A stretch of 64,000 bases of DNA from Leuctra nigra (GCA_934045905.1 OW203769.1:1-64000), one strand, 5' to 3'. Positions 1-10,813 are shown, counted from the stretch's first letter. Notes: a model not told the origin generated them from the sequence alone. A program made the numbers and translations.

Positions 1-640
1 CGTCATATCTCAAAAACGTCTGGACCGATTAGAACGAAATTAGCGCCATTCGATTTAGATGGTCATCTTTATAAAGTATCAATAAAAAAATTATTATTTT
101 CTTATTTTCTAAACCGGAAGTGACGTCATAAATACACAATATTTAACTTATTTCAACAAATTATACTTAAAATACATACATAATAAACTTACATTGTAAC
201 ATAGACAATACAATTTATAAATTCAAGGTTGCAGTGTTTTCGGTCGCCATTCCTAAAACCGGAAGTGATGTCATATATCTAAAACGCCTGTACCGATTGC
301 AACTGAACTAGCTCCTGCGTATTCATTCTGCAATTTATTTGAAAAATCAATTGTGAAAAATGAATAAAGAAATTAACGGTACGGAAATGGCGGCAGGAAC
401 TACTAAATGAAACCGGAAGTGACGTCATATATTACAAACGACATGACCGATTTTACGGAAATATAGGGATTATGAATTCAGATGGTCGTTCATGAAGTAT
501 CAACTAGATTGTTTTCCTATTACCTATACCGGAAATCACGTCATATATATGCTAAATGACGTCATAAATATGGTAATTGACACTAAATTCACCACTTTAT
601 ACTTTTAAATAGATATTTAGTAAACGTTCTTTGTAAATAA
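1..640 (+). repeat. Arm fragment of the ETS/CRE-module transposon family
   Basis: This stretch matches the arm sequence at about 13533-14060: the same order of CGTCATA, AACGTCTGGACCGATTAGAA and GCGCCATTCGATTTAGATGG. It carries the composite ACCGGAAGTGACGTCA at 113-128 and 412-427, plus decayed versions. It is cut by the window edge on the left and by unrelated sequence with a GAA microsatellite on the right. No coding potential is seen. Confidence 0.75.
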
Positions 641-751
641 TTATAAATTCAAAGTTGCAGTGTTCTCTGCAGAGATGCTAGTTTTGGTCTCAGTCGTGCT
701 TGGGACCCTTTGTTCCTCAAGACTGTTGGAAAGACAGATATAATTACAGAA

Positions 752-843
752 GTAGAAGAAGAAGAAGAAGAAGAAGAAGAAGAAGAAGAAGAAGAAGAAG
801 AAGAAGAAGAAGAAGAAGAAGAAGAAGAAGAGGAGGAAGAAAA
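752..843. repeat. (GAA)n microsatellite
   Basis: About 28 uninterrupted GAA/AAG triplets grade into GAG at the right edge. Poly-Glu, poly-Arg and poly-Phe reading frames across it are by-products of the repeat. Long GAA tracts can form triplex DNA. The flanks (640-750 and 845-1038) are short unclassified sequence; 985-1035 reads like the end of a decayed retroelement, but I cannot assign it. Confidence 0.9.
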
Positions 844-1335
844 GACAGCAAAGCAAGGTTCTTTGTGGGAGGGTCGTCTTAGAGTTAGAAAAAAGATTTA
901 TAGACCGTGATTTTTATAGCCTCTAGAAAATTGTTTTAGTACTTTGTTTGAAATGTTTAATTGTTTTATATTATTTGAAGTTTTGTCCTGAAAAAGGTCC
1001 AAACATATGGACCGAAACTGTTGACTTTACCTACAAATCTAGTGGAGCGGTCGCTCCACCCAGCCAAGTCGTACTGTACACTCACACTCACTCAACATAC
1101 CGTAAATGCCTAATAAACTGAGGAGCAGACCAAACACTTTTACTGTTAGCAACAACATGGCATTTTCGGCCTACTGGATCTTAAAATTGGAAAATCTCAC
1201 ATTGTTGTGAAATGTCTTAATTTCGAGCTATGGCCCACCCCACCCCATATACCAAATTTGGGAACAACAGGTTTTGCCATTTGCGAGCTAGAGGGCCATG
1301 AAAACAGTGAAATTATACCCCTTCTTAAAGCTATC

Positions 1336-1367
<32 letters not shown>

Positions 1368-1479
1368 CAGATATCAGGAAACATTGTTGACAGGGCCACA
1401 GCCTAAACGGCTAAACCGATCGATCTGAAATTTTTACCACATGTGCACTTTTGGCGTCTGATGATACCTTGCCTCTTGT

Positions 1480-2740
1480 GATTTTTTGTGCCGCCATTTT
1501 TAAAACGGAAGTGACGTCATATATGAAAAACGGCTAGACCGATTTGAACGAAATTAGCGCCATTCGATTTAGATGGTCATCTATATGAAGTATGTTACTT
1601 TTAAATATAATTTTCTTATATTCTAAACCGGAAGTGGCGTCATACATTTGCAATATTTAGCTTATTTCATCAAATTATACTTTAAATACACATATCATTA
1701 TCTTACATTGTAACAAAGACAATACAAAATTATAATTTCAATACACAGTGTTCTCGGCCGCCATTCCTGAAACCGGAAGTGACGTCATACATCGAAAACG
1801 CCTGTACCGATTGCCACTGAACTAGCTCCTGTATATTCATTTTGCAATCTATTTGAAAAATCAATTGGGATAAATGAATATACAAATTAACGGTACCGGA
1901 AATGGCGGCAGGAACCACTAAATGAAACCGGAAGTGACGTCATATATTGAAAACGGCATGAGCGATTTGACGGAAATTAGCGCTATTGAATTCAGAAAGT
2001 CATTCATGAAGTATCAACTAGATAAAACTTAATTGTTTTCTTATTACCTATACCGGAAATGACGTCATAAAAATGCTTAATGACGTCATTAATATTCTAA
2101 AGGACACTAAATTCACCACTTTATACTTTTAAATAGATATTTAGTAAACATACATTGTAAATAATTATAAATTCAAGGTTGCAGTGCTCTCGGCCGCCAT
2201 TTTCTAAAACCGGAAGTGACGTCATATAACGAAAACGGCTGTTCCGATTGCAACTAAATTTTGGAATTGTGTAGGACTTATAATTATGAATTCAATACGA
2301 CATTAATTTCGGCCGCCATTGTTAAAACCGGAAGTGACGTCATATATCGAAAACGGATGTACCGATTGCAACCAAATTTTAGAATTATGTCGGACTAATA
2401 TAATTATGAAATAAAGACGACATTATTTTCGGCCGCCATTGTCAAAACCGGAAGTGACGTCATATATCGAAAACGGCTGTACCAATTGCAACCAAATTTT
2501 GGAAATGTGTAGGACTAATAATTATGAATTAAAGACGACATTATTTTCGGCCGCCATTGTTAAAACCGAAGTGACGTCATTATCGAAAGCGGCTGTACCG
2601 ATTGCAACCAAATTTTGGAAATAGTATGACTAATAATTATGAATTCAAGACGACATTAATTTCGGCCGCCATTTCAAAACCGGAAGGGACGTTATAATAT
2701 ATCGAAAACGGCTGGACCGATTGTAATTTCTTAGTACCTA
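1480..2740 (+). repeat. Tandem array of YY1/ETS/CRE-like modules
   Basis: Modules of roughly 115-170 bp repeat the order GGCCGCCATT, a short spacer, ACCGGAAGTGACGTCA, then AAAACGGCTGTACCGATTGC. Exact composite 16-mers lie at 1772-1787, 1927-1942, 2209-2224, 2327-2342 and 2447-2462, and decayed versions near 1504, 1626, 2567 and 2687. GCCGCCATT resembles a YY1 core, ACCGGAAGT an ETS/GABP site and TGACGTCA a full CRE; those matches are known consensus sequences. Any regulatory activity is inference. Confidence 0.8.
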
Positions 2741-2836
2741 TCCTAATCGATTGAATCGTATTTTTTTAAAGAAATTAGTCCTTGCTCGGACATGTGCTAC
2801 AAGCTGTATGAATAAACTAACAAAAGAAGTGATATC

Positions 2837-3938
2837 CCAGAAAAAAACACTCCGTGTAAAAAAGGCAGCCAAGTCTTTTTACTTAAAAAAAAATCAACAC
2901 CGAAAAGGAGTGATATCAAAAAAGGAGCCAAGTCAATGACATTTCCAAATATTTAATCGTATCTTTGAAATAGAAGTATAAACACCGAGAAATACTTTAC
3001 AAAAGGACTTGGCGCATCGTTTTTTTAAAGACATTTTTCTATTCATAAGCATATGCCATTTATATACAACCGTAATTTAGAATTTTTAGAATAATAGGGA
3101 CACAACTTTCAATTACATATTATACCTACATACCTACTGTAAAATATTTTCTATTTGAATATGTACGCGGTGAAACTTGTTGCCTTTATTTGTAATAAAT
3201 ATACAATAGTTATCTTCATATTATTGTTTCGTGGTCAACATAATTAAGTCTCATGCGTTACACCTTCTCACAATGAAATACATTTCTATTAATCCACATT
3301 TTATAACAATACATTTCACAAAGTACACAGTGAAGTCACATTGAACAACTATTAAAACCATAATAATATATACCATATAATGGTATAATATATACCATAA
3401 TAATATACTTCCATAATATAATAGTGTTCTATAAATAGTTAGTAATTATTTGACAACTTTTCATGATTTCCCTCAGTCATGATCAAATTATGAAAAGATA
3501 TCCTTCTAATATCACCATATTTACAGAGCTATAAGAATATATATGAGCCCACTTCTTTGTTATTTAATTCTACCTCCCTTAATATTACTTCTCTAAAGCA
3601 TGACATCTTTCTTCTATCGCCATTACAAAATTATAAAATAGCCATTACCAAAAGTAGCTTGATTCATAGATCCTGGCTCAAATAAAAAGAGGAATATGTA
3701 CCTACTTGTTAATAATCTTTCCACTTTTAGGATAGAATGATGTCTTTAAAAAAACGATGCGCCAAGTCCTTTTGTAAAGTATTTCTCGGTGTTTATACTT
3801 CTATTTCAAAGATACGATTAAATATTTGGAAATGTCATTGACTTGGCTCCTTTTTTGATATCACTCCTTTTCGGTGTTGATTTTTTTTTAAGTAAAGAGA
3901 CTTGGCTGCCTTTTTTACACGGAGTGTTTTTTTCTGGG
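2837..3938. repeat. Large hairpin (about 200-bp inverted repeats)
   Basis: The left arm begins CCCAGAAAAAAACACTCCGT and includes GGAGCCAAGTCAATG and GGACTTGGCGCATCG; its near-exact reverse complement occupies about 3740-3938 and ends TTTTTCTGGG. The loop of about 700 bp is AT-rich and has no recognised gene. The same hairpin closes the unit at 13065-15427, so it appears to be the terminal part of that transposon rather than a separate insertion. Confidence 0.8.
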
Positions 3939-4745
3939 TAAACTAAATACAGGATGAAATATCCCAATCAAGATGTTTTTAATAATTTGGTAGCTTGTTA
4001 TAAAGAATCAGCTCTGTTTTGCAAAGAAGTTTCCATTGTTGTCATAATTTGCCATAAAAGGTGTCTCCATTTAGTATAAAGTATCTTATTGATAATTGTG
4101 GTTTCAGGAATAGAAATTGAGAGGGAAGAAAATAATGGTGTATGTGTTTTCAGCGAAGATTTAGACAATGTAGGTATTTAAACTCCCGTTAATGTCAGTG
4201 GATGAAAGTTAAATACATTCTCACACATAACTCAATAAACCAAGGATAAATTCACATAAATGTATTAAAAGTTATTTCATATTAATTTATGAATTCATAA
4301 GTAAACATAAAATCACCTACTTCCTACAAAGTAACTGCAAACAAATCCTTCAAACACGTAATTTTGTATGGTTTATTCTGTTTTTTCAAAAACAACTTCG
4401 GTTCATTTTTACATTTTTCCCATTCAATAAATATGTTTGAAACTTACATATATTATATGCCAGTATGTTTTCTAAAATATGTTCAAGTTTCAAACCCCTA
4501 TCTTTAATAGTGTTGATGTAGTGACCTCTCAAACAAGGGGATGTTTTGCGCCACCCGGTATAAGAATAGCACACAGCGCGTGAAATCTCCACCTGCTTAT
4601 CCGCACCCGGTCCGCCATTCGCAGGCGATCTCAGCGCTACTAGCGGAGGTGGTAACCGCGAGAGGTAAATAGACGAGGTTTCCACCAAAAAAGGTTTAAA
4701 ATGTTGCTGCAAATGTCGTGCCCGGGAAAGGGTTAAGATAAAAAC
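3939..4745. other. Spacer between two opposed transposon units
   Basis: About 0.8 kb of mostly AT-rich DNA. A more GC-rich patch at 4520-4700 carries a 125-codon minus-strand open frame, but with no recognisable domain, no start context and no splice signals supporting it. I do not call a gene. Confidence 0.5.
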
Positions 4746-6590
4746 AATCCCATTAAAAAACACTTCGTGTAAAAATAACAGCCAAGTCTCTTCAACTAAA
4801 AAAAAATATGAAATCTAAAAATTCTGCACTGAAAAGTAGTGATATCAAAAAATGAGCCAAGTCAAAACTTTATTTGAAAATCAAAAAATACTTGGCGCAT
4901 CGTGTATATAAAAAGCTTGGAAGTATAGGCCAATTATAAAATATACATAAAATATCCATATACATAGTACACCTATAATGCCCTAAAAAAACGATGCGCC
5001 AGGTATTTTTTGATTTTCAAATAAAGTTTTGACTTGGCTCATATTTTGATATCACTACTTTTCAGTGCAGAATTTTAGATTTCATATTTTTTTTTAGTTG
5101 AAGAGACTTGGCTGTTATTTTTACACGAAGTGTTTTTTAATGGGATATCACTACTTTTTTTAGTTTATTCTTACAACTTGTGACAATCGAATGAACAATT
5201 ACTATATCCTTTAAAAAAATCACCCTTTACAATTTGGTTATTTTCATGAAGAATAGCAAAGGTTTCATTCCAATCGGTCAACCAAGTTCCGAGATATGGC
5301 AACATATCCGTTGTCAAAATGGCTGCTGAACTTTCTGCACTGCCACATAGAATTTATAACTATAAATGATGTGTATCATTTTAAGCTTTCTGAATATGTA
5401 TTTATTGTATAGGAGAGGATTATAATAATTTATAAATTTGAATGACGTCATTTCCGGTCTCATAAATAGGAACATTCTAGTTTGACTGTTCCTATTCCAT
5501 AGAGATGGCCTTCCGAATCGTTTTGCGCTAGTTTCATACCGATCTGTCAACCAGTTTTCGAGATATGGCGTTTCTTCCGGTTTCAAAATGGCTGCTGAAA
5601 TCACTGACTCCTTGAATTATAATTTAAACATGATTACATTTTATTATAAGCTGTCTGAAATAGTATATTTATTGCATCAACGCCAATTTGTTGAGACGCT
5701 TGTATCAACATGTAAATTTGTGAGATTCTTAAAAAGTGTGACGTCATTTCCAGTTTTGGTATGGAAAACTGCAAATATTATTGATGATAATACATAAAGT
5801 TGACCGTCTAAATTGTTTAGCGCTGGTTTCGTTCAAATCTATTTAGCCGTTATTGATATATGATGTCACTTCCGGTTTCAAAATGGCGGCTTCCGGTTGG
5901 TTTTATAACAAGTCAAATGAGATATCAAAAGTACATACGTTACATAAATATCAAAATAATCGGATCAAATTTGTTGCCGAAATGCCAATCGATGTATTTC
6001 AAATTTCATGACGTCATTTCCGGTTTCGTTAACATAAATTTTAGTCTGTTGTATTTATAATCCATATAGTTGACCGTCCGAATCGTTTGGCGCTATTTTC
6101 GTACCAATCAGCTCAGCCGTTGTCGAGATATGATGTCACTTCCGGTTTCAAAATGGCGGCACAAAAAAAGTCAAGGGGGGGAGGGCAAATCAGACGCCAA
6201 AAGTGCACACGTGGTAAAAATGTGAGATCAATCGGGTCAGCCGTTTAGGCTGTGGCCTGTTTACCGGATTTGAATTCCAGGATACTACTACTTCTACTAC
6301 TAAGATTATTATTATTATTATTATGAAAACCGCCCTAAAACACGGTTTTCACGGCCCTCTAGCTCGCAAAGGGCGTAACCTATTGTTCCCAAATTTGGTA
6401 TATGTTGTAGGGTGGGCCATTGCTCGAAATTGAGATATTTCCCAACAATGTGAGATTCCCCAATTTTAAGATCCAGTAGGCCGAAAATGCCACTTTGATG
6501 CCTACAGTAAAAGTGGGTTTGCTCCAGCCTTTATATGAGAGTGTGCGCGCGCCGTACGACTTGGCTGGCGTGGAGCGACCGCTCCACTAG
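4746..6590 (-). mobile_element. Foldback-type transposon unit, minus orientation
   Basis: This is the mirror image of the unit at 1039-3938, with a shorter hairpin (4746-5143, ends ATCCCATTAAAAAACACTTC and its complement). Arm modules follow in reverse, for example CACTTCCGGTTTCAAAATGG near 5868 and 6138. It ends with the same self-complementary terminus, TGGAGCGACCGCTCCACTAG, at about 6571-6590. The modules are more decayed than in the plus unit: most CREs read TGATGTCA. No coding sequence is seen. Confidence 0.75.
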
Positions 6591-6685
6591 ATATTTTATG
6601 AAAACAAAAAAATTGTTTATGAAAAACAATATTGCCTATTGGTATTGGAATCTGTTATTGATAACGTGAAGTGGTGTGAGCTTAC

Positions 6686-6829
6686 CTCTGAGGGCGAGGG
6701 CGAGGGGCCTGGAGAAGATGGGGGGGAGGCCGCCATCTTCTTGGGGGGTGTCGCATCCTCATCACTCTCACTTCCCTGGCCCTGCAATAGCGCAGGCGCA
6801 GGAAGCTTGCTTGGCCGCCTTGGCGCAGC
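6686..6829 (-). CDS. Ser-Pro-rich exon, copy 2 of exon type A
   Basis: A 144-nt (48-codon) phase 0-0 exon bounded by acceptor TTTCTTGCAG and donor GTAAGCTCAC. The peptide runs from AAPRRPSKLPAPALLQ, through an acidic GSESDEDATPPKKM, to SPPSSPGPSPSPSE. The exon at 8849-8977 has the same architecture and shares the TPPKKM and SPSPS core and both splice junctions, so this is a tandem duplicate. The intron next to the acceptor is also conserved between copies (CACTTTTAGCAC). Several Ser/Thr-Pro steps could be phosphorylated by proline-directed kinases; that is inference. The donor shows that the gene continues to the left, but no following exon is identifiable in the window. Confidence 0.65.
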
Positions 6830-6959
6830 CTGCAAGAAACAACACTTTTAGCACAACTTCTAGTGGTCTACATTCTCATTTCATTGTTTGCTTGAAATTA
6901 AAAAAAAAACATGTTAAAGAACATCATGTAGGATTTGTACTAATAAAATAAACGGTATT

Positions 6960-7110
6960 CGAAAGAAAAGGATTAATAAAAGTTTAATGGCTTCATCCCA
7001 TGAAGTCTGTGCTAACTCATCAACTAATTCTAGTAGTTGATCTCTGATTTAATTGACAATAACAAGGATTGATTGTCAAGGAACCTGACAAGCCCATCCG
7101 TTTCTTTCAT
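6960..7110. repeat. Intronic repeat, inverted copy near 44.88-44.99 kb
   Basis: GAAGTCTGTGCTAACTC, TTGACAATAACAAGGATTGA and TTGTCAAGGAACCTGACAAG appear here and, in reverse complement with few changes, at about 44870-44990. It is probably a small dispersed element. Ends and target-site duplications were not resolved. Confidence 0.6.
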
Positions 7111-7886
7111 ATTCTGTTTTTACTTTGTCAAGTGTAGCTAGGTATGCAAGTTTTTGTGATAAATAAAATGATGTTTTGTGGCACTTTTACATGAAACATG
7201 GTCTTCGATCCACACCACTTCTTGTTCAGCGGATTGTTTTATTAACGAAAAGCAACCACATAATTTTTCAGAGTCAACATTGCTGCAACTTAAGATCGTT
7301 TTAATACTATAGGAAAATACTCAGAGCAACGCGTTGATGAGCGAGCACAGAAATGTGCAACATTCCCAGCCTAACACGATACACGATACGACACAATACG
7401 ATTTCCTTTGCAACTTTATTTAACTTTTAAAATTACAATAATTACTTCAATCAGAAGATATTAGTTGGCTGAAACTTTGTAGGATTTGAGATATTGTTGG
7501 TAGCAGGACTTAACAAAATTTCATATTGATCGGACACACTAATCGGAAGATATTTTTTATAAATTTTGAACCAATCAGCGGATATCAAAAAATAGAGTCT
7601 GCAACGTCCAGAGATGGTCTAAACAGTGTGCAAAATTTAAGCTCTATCGAAGCTTATAAAGTTGAATTTACCGAATTTACAAATTTTGAATTTACATGAC
7701 CTGAATGCTAGGCAATATTTCAATGCGAGATTTCACAAAATGAAAATGTAAGATTGAACAATGAGTTGAGATCATTTTCCTTGAGTTTTTAATTTAAATA
7801 CAAAAAAATAATGAGTCTTCGCCCTTCAGAACAACCGACCCTTTTCCAAGTGACAGAATCATGAAGTAGATTGAACGTGATCTTAC

Positions 7887-8069
7887 CGAGGCAGGCGGTG
7901 GCGACGCTCCTGGGGCAATGATGGGGGAGAACGGCCAATCTGACTCGTCACGAGCCAGCCTGGCCGGCGGGGTGGACGGCGCCGACGAGGATGATGTGGT
8001 GGACGGCGCGTTCTTGGCCCGGCGCTTGGCCCGGCGCTTGGCTTGGCGCTTGGACTTCGGGTTGTGAAT
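7887..8069 (-). CDS. Lys/Arg-rich exon, copy 2 of exon type B
   Basis: A 183-nt (61-codon) phase 0-0 exon between acceptor GTTTCACAG and donor GTAAGATCAC. It opens IHNPKSKRQAKRRAKRRAKN, a strongly basic stretch resembling a nuclear localisation signal, followed by a Ser/Thr/Pro/Ala-rich stretch and the ending GASPPPAS. The exon at 9384-9524 is its tandem paralogue (basic start, APPASPAS end, same donor and flanking intron). Relative to that copy, this exon has an insertion containing RDESDWPFSP. No folded domain is recognised. Confidence 0.65.
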
Positions 8070-8306
8070 CTGTGAAACGACAACACATCTCAAGCGTCTC
8101 CAACTTGCTGTCAACACGCGACACGAGCAAGCCTGGCAGGCGCGTGCCCACTGTGTCATAAAACAAAAGTCAATATGACGTAATGAAGAAATTAAAATCA
8201 ATCTCCAAATTTTTTATTTGGTCTTTCATTCATAAAGAATGAAAATCTAGAAGGCTAAAATTGTTAATTTGACAATTTTACTAAAAAGTATTACTTCATT
8301 AATTAA

Positions 8307-8461
8307 GGCCCGGAATAACCAAAGTTAAATTGTGCTGGATAACTAACTTTTGGATTAAATTCAATTGTTTCACTCATTTTGAGGTATCTGATTGGCTGTG
8401 CCGCCAATTTAGTCCAATATTTAGTTAATCCGGCTCAGATTAACTTTGGTTATTCCGGGCC
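8307..8461. mobile_element. 155-bp MITE with TAA target duplication (Harbinger-like)
   Basis: Perfect terminal inverted repeats, GGCCCGGAATAACCAAAGTT and its complement, are flanked on both sides by TAA. Three-base TWA target duplications are typical of PIF/Harbinger transposons. The element sits in the intron between exon copies A (8849) and B (8069) and has no coding capacity. Confidence 0.8.
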
Positions 8462-8848
8462 TAATTACTCCAAAAGCTGCAGGAATTCAGCTTGGGCCAA
8501 TTAATTTTTGGATTTCTCATGGTCGAATTAGTAAGTAGGAGCACAATTGACCCCTACAGTGGGATTTGGTAAATTTACATTTCACTTTTATCAACCAACA
8601 ATGACGTTGCCATGGTTACAATAAAATATTGCATCACTTGACAGGAATACCAACTTTTTCCCGCCAGAATGTCAACTGAATTTAAATTTATATTTATCAA
8701 TTAAAATTTACGTGTAAAAATAGTGTGTTTTATCCAGAAAAATGTTGTATTTTGAAAAACAATATTTTTATTCACATTGAACAAGTGCTGCATATTGCCT
8801 ATTGGTATTGTTATCTGTTATTGATAACGTGAAGGGGTGTGAGCTTAC

Positions 8849-8977
8849 CACTGATGGCGAGGGCGAGGGGCTGGGGGAAGATGGCGGGGACGGCGCCATC
8901 TTCTTTGGTGGCGTCGCTTCGTCGTCGCTCGAGCCCATTGTTGGAGGTGCCGTTCGCTTCAACCCCCGTGGCAAAGC
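8849..8977 (-). CDS. Ser-Pro-rich exon, copy 1 of exon type A
   Basis: A 129-nt (43-codon) phase 0-0 exon with acceptor TTTCTTGCAG and donor GTAAGCTCAC. The peptide begins ALPRGLKRTAPPTM, continues with the acidic GSSDDEATPPKKM and ends in alternating Ser-Pro. It is paralogous to the exon at 6686-6829; similarity extends about 70 bp into the upstream intron and 40 bp past the donor, showing a segmental duplication rather than convergence. In the transcript it follows the type-B exon at 9384-9524, so B-A pairs are repeated twice in tandem. Function unknown. Confidence 0.65.
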
Positions 8978-9383
8978 CTGCAAGAAACAACACTTTTAGC
9001 ACGACTTCAAGTGGTATATATTCTCATTCCATTGTTTGCACAATATAAAAACATTTAATTTTTGTTTAAAAATCTGTATTTACATTTGAAAATGCAGAAC
9101 GACCCAAGGGACAACTGTCTTCAAACCCGTGTACTTATAAATGACATAAACCCAATGTGATGTTTTCGATAACATTGCTACGTCATCGCTCATGTTCTCT
9201 GCCTGAATGCTAGGCGAGATTTCAATGCGAGATTTCACAAGGAATTGGAAGAGTGAAACAATGAGAATTGAGATAATTTGCCTCTAGTTTTTAAAAATAC
9301 AAAAAATAAGAGACTTTGCCCTACAGAACAACCGACCCTTTTCCAATTGACAGAATCATGAAGTAGATTGAACGTGATCTTAC

Positions 9384-9524
9384 CGAGGCAGGCGAGGCCG
9401 GTGGGGCGGACGACGGAGTCGAGGGCAGCCGTGCCGTGTTCTCGGCCCGCTTCTCCGCCTGCTTCTTGGCCTGCTTCTTGGCCAGCCGCTTGGCCTCGAA
9501 CACCTTCTTGGTCTTCTGGTTGGA
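9384..9524 (-). CDS. Lys-rich exon, copy 1 of exon type B
   Basis: A 141-nt (47-codon) phase 0-0 exon with acceptor GTTTCACAG and donor GTAAGATCAC. The first 30 residues (SNQKTKKVFEAKRLAKKQAK onward) are about half Lys/Arg/Glu/Gln and should form a charged helix. The rest is LPSTPSSAPPASPAS. It pairs with the paralogue at 7887-8069. Conserved intron sequence beyond the donor (a CTGTCAATTGG-type word, then GAGATTTCACA near 9230) marks the extent of the duplicated block. Possibly DNA- or RNA-binding through basic residues, by composition only. Confidence 0.65.
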
Positions 9525-9814
9525 CTGTGAAACAACAACAACACATCAGCTTTCTCTCCAACTTGCTCGGCCTGTACTTGATGTCAACACTAAAACACGC
9601 GACACTAGCAAGTGTTGGCACATCAACATATTCATTTCATCTACATTTTCAAAGCCCTAGTTGACAATTTTCATGATGTATTTTCAATTAGCTGGAAATA
9701 TATATTACTATTTGATTCTGTAAAATGTTATTTTATTTTCGGTTGAACTTTATATTTGAGGTGTAACCTGTTGTGACCCATGGTACTTGTATTTGCAATT
9801 TTGTCCGTTTTGTC

Positions 9815-10648
9815 CGTATGGCACGTATGGCCGCCTCAGTGGGAGTGATATTCTGTTTCAAGTGAACTCACCATCGCCTCCTCGTCTGTGTCTGGGCGGA
9901 GTCCGAGACTACGTATGGCACGTATGGCCGTCTCAGTGGGAGTGATATTCTGTTTCAAGTGAACTCACCATCGCCTCCTCGTCTGTGTCTGGGCGGAGTC
10001 CGAGACTACGTATGGCACGTATGGCCGTCTCAGTGAGAGTGATATTCTGTTTCAAGTGAACTCACCATCGCCTTCTCGTCTGTGTCTGGGCGGAGTCCGA
10101 GACTACGTATGGCACGTATGGCCGTCTCAGTGAGAGTGATATTCTGTTTCAAGTGAACTCACCATCGCCTCCTCGTCTGTGTCTGGGCGGAGTCCGAGAC
10201 TACGTATGGCACGTATGGCCGTCTCAGTGGGAGTGATATTCTGTTTCAAGTGAACTCACCATCGCCTCCTCGTCTGTGTCTGGGCGGAGTCCGAGACTAC
10301 GTATGGCACGTATGGCCGTCTCAGTGAGAGTGATATTCTGTTTCAAGTGAACTCACCATCGCCTCCTCGTCTGTGTCTGGGCGGAGTCCGAGACTACGTA
10401 TGGCACGTATGGCCGTCTCAGTGGGAGTGATATTCTGTTTCAAGTGAACTCACCATCGCCTCCTCGTCTGTGTCTGGGCGGAGTCCGAGACTACGTATGG
10501 CACGTATGGCCGTCTCAGTGAGAGTGATATTCTGTTTCAAGTGAACTCACCATCGCCTCCTCGTCGGTGTCGGGCGCGGAGTCTGAGACTACGTATGGCA
10601 CGTATGGCCGTCTCAGTGGGAGTGATATTCTGTTTCAAGTGAACTCAC
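9815..10648 (-). repeat. 97-bp minisatellite carrying copies of a splice donor
   Basis: About eight 97-98-bp units extend downstream from the exon at 10649-10813. Each contains, on the minus strand, a copy of the exon's last 35-45 nt (ending GACGAGGAGGCGATG), its donor GTGAGTTCACTT, and about 50 bp of intron. The unit nearest the exon keeps the exon's sequence; the outer six or seven lack one base in the coding part (TCTGTGTCTGGGCGGAG on the plus strand), which shifts the frame. Nine potential donors therefore lie in tandem, counting the real one. Confidence 0.85.
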
Positions 10649-10813
10649 CATCGCCTCCTCGTCGGTGTCGGGCGCGGAGTCTGAGACGACGTATGGCACG
10701 AACTCGGCCATCTCCATCTCCTCTCCCTCGGCCTTGGGCAATGTCCACCACATTGAGACGGGTTGTGGGTTCGGCCGCAGTCCGTACCGATCAGTCGGTC
10801 TCCTGCGCGGCGT
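10649..10813 (-). CDS. Exon with acidic C-terminal end (55 codons)
   Basis: A 165-nt phase 0-0 exon between acceptor TTTGCTCAG and donor GTGAGTTC. The peptide has a basic start (TPRRRPTDRYGLRPNPQP), an aromatic SMWWTLPKAEG, an acidic EEMEMAEFVPYVVSDS and the ending APDTDEEAM. The Trp-Trp motif and mixed charge suggest a short structured or partner-binding segment, but I recognise no family. The end of this exon seeded the 97-bp minisatellite immediately downstream. It joins in frame to the 221-codon repeat exon upstream and to the type-B exon downstream. Confidence 0.65.

Larger units (their letters stand above)
1039..3938 (+). mobile_element. Foldback-type transposon unit, plus orientation
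   Basis: It starts with the self-complementary terminus CTAGTGGAGCGGTCGCTCCA. An AT-rich subterminal region (1100-1450) follows, then an array of arm modules (1480-2740), and it ends in a large hairpin (2837-3938). The same order occurs in the plus copy at 13065-15427 and, in reverse, at 4746-6590 and 50405-52215. No transposase frame is present, so it is non-autonomous. A second unit in opposite orientation lies 0.8 kb to the right, giving the 1039-6590 block the look of one foldback element. Confidence 0.75.

Noticed and set aside
640..910. Poly-Glu, poly-Arg and poly-Phe open frames
   Set aside because: They are translations of the (GAA)n microsatellite in different phases; the flanks give no coding support.
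2751..2939. Lys-rich 62-codon frame
   Set aside because: It lies inside the hairpin arm of the transposon and is not preserved in the sister copy at 14.3 kb.
4386..4763. 125-codon minus-strand open frame
   Set aside because: No domain, no splice or start support, and it lies between two transposon units.
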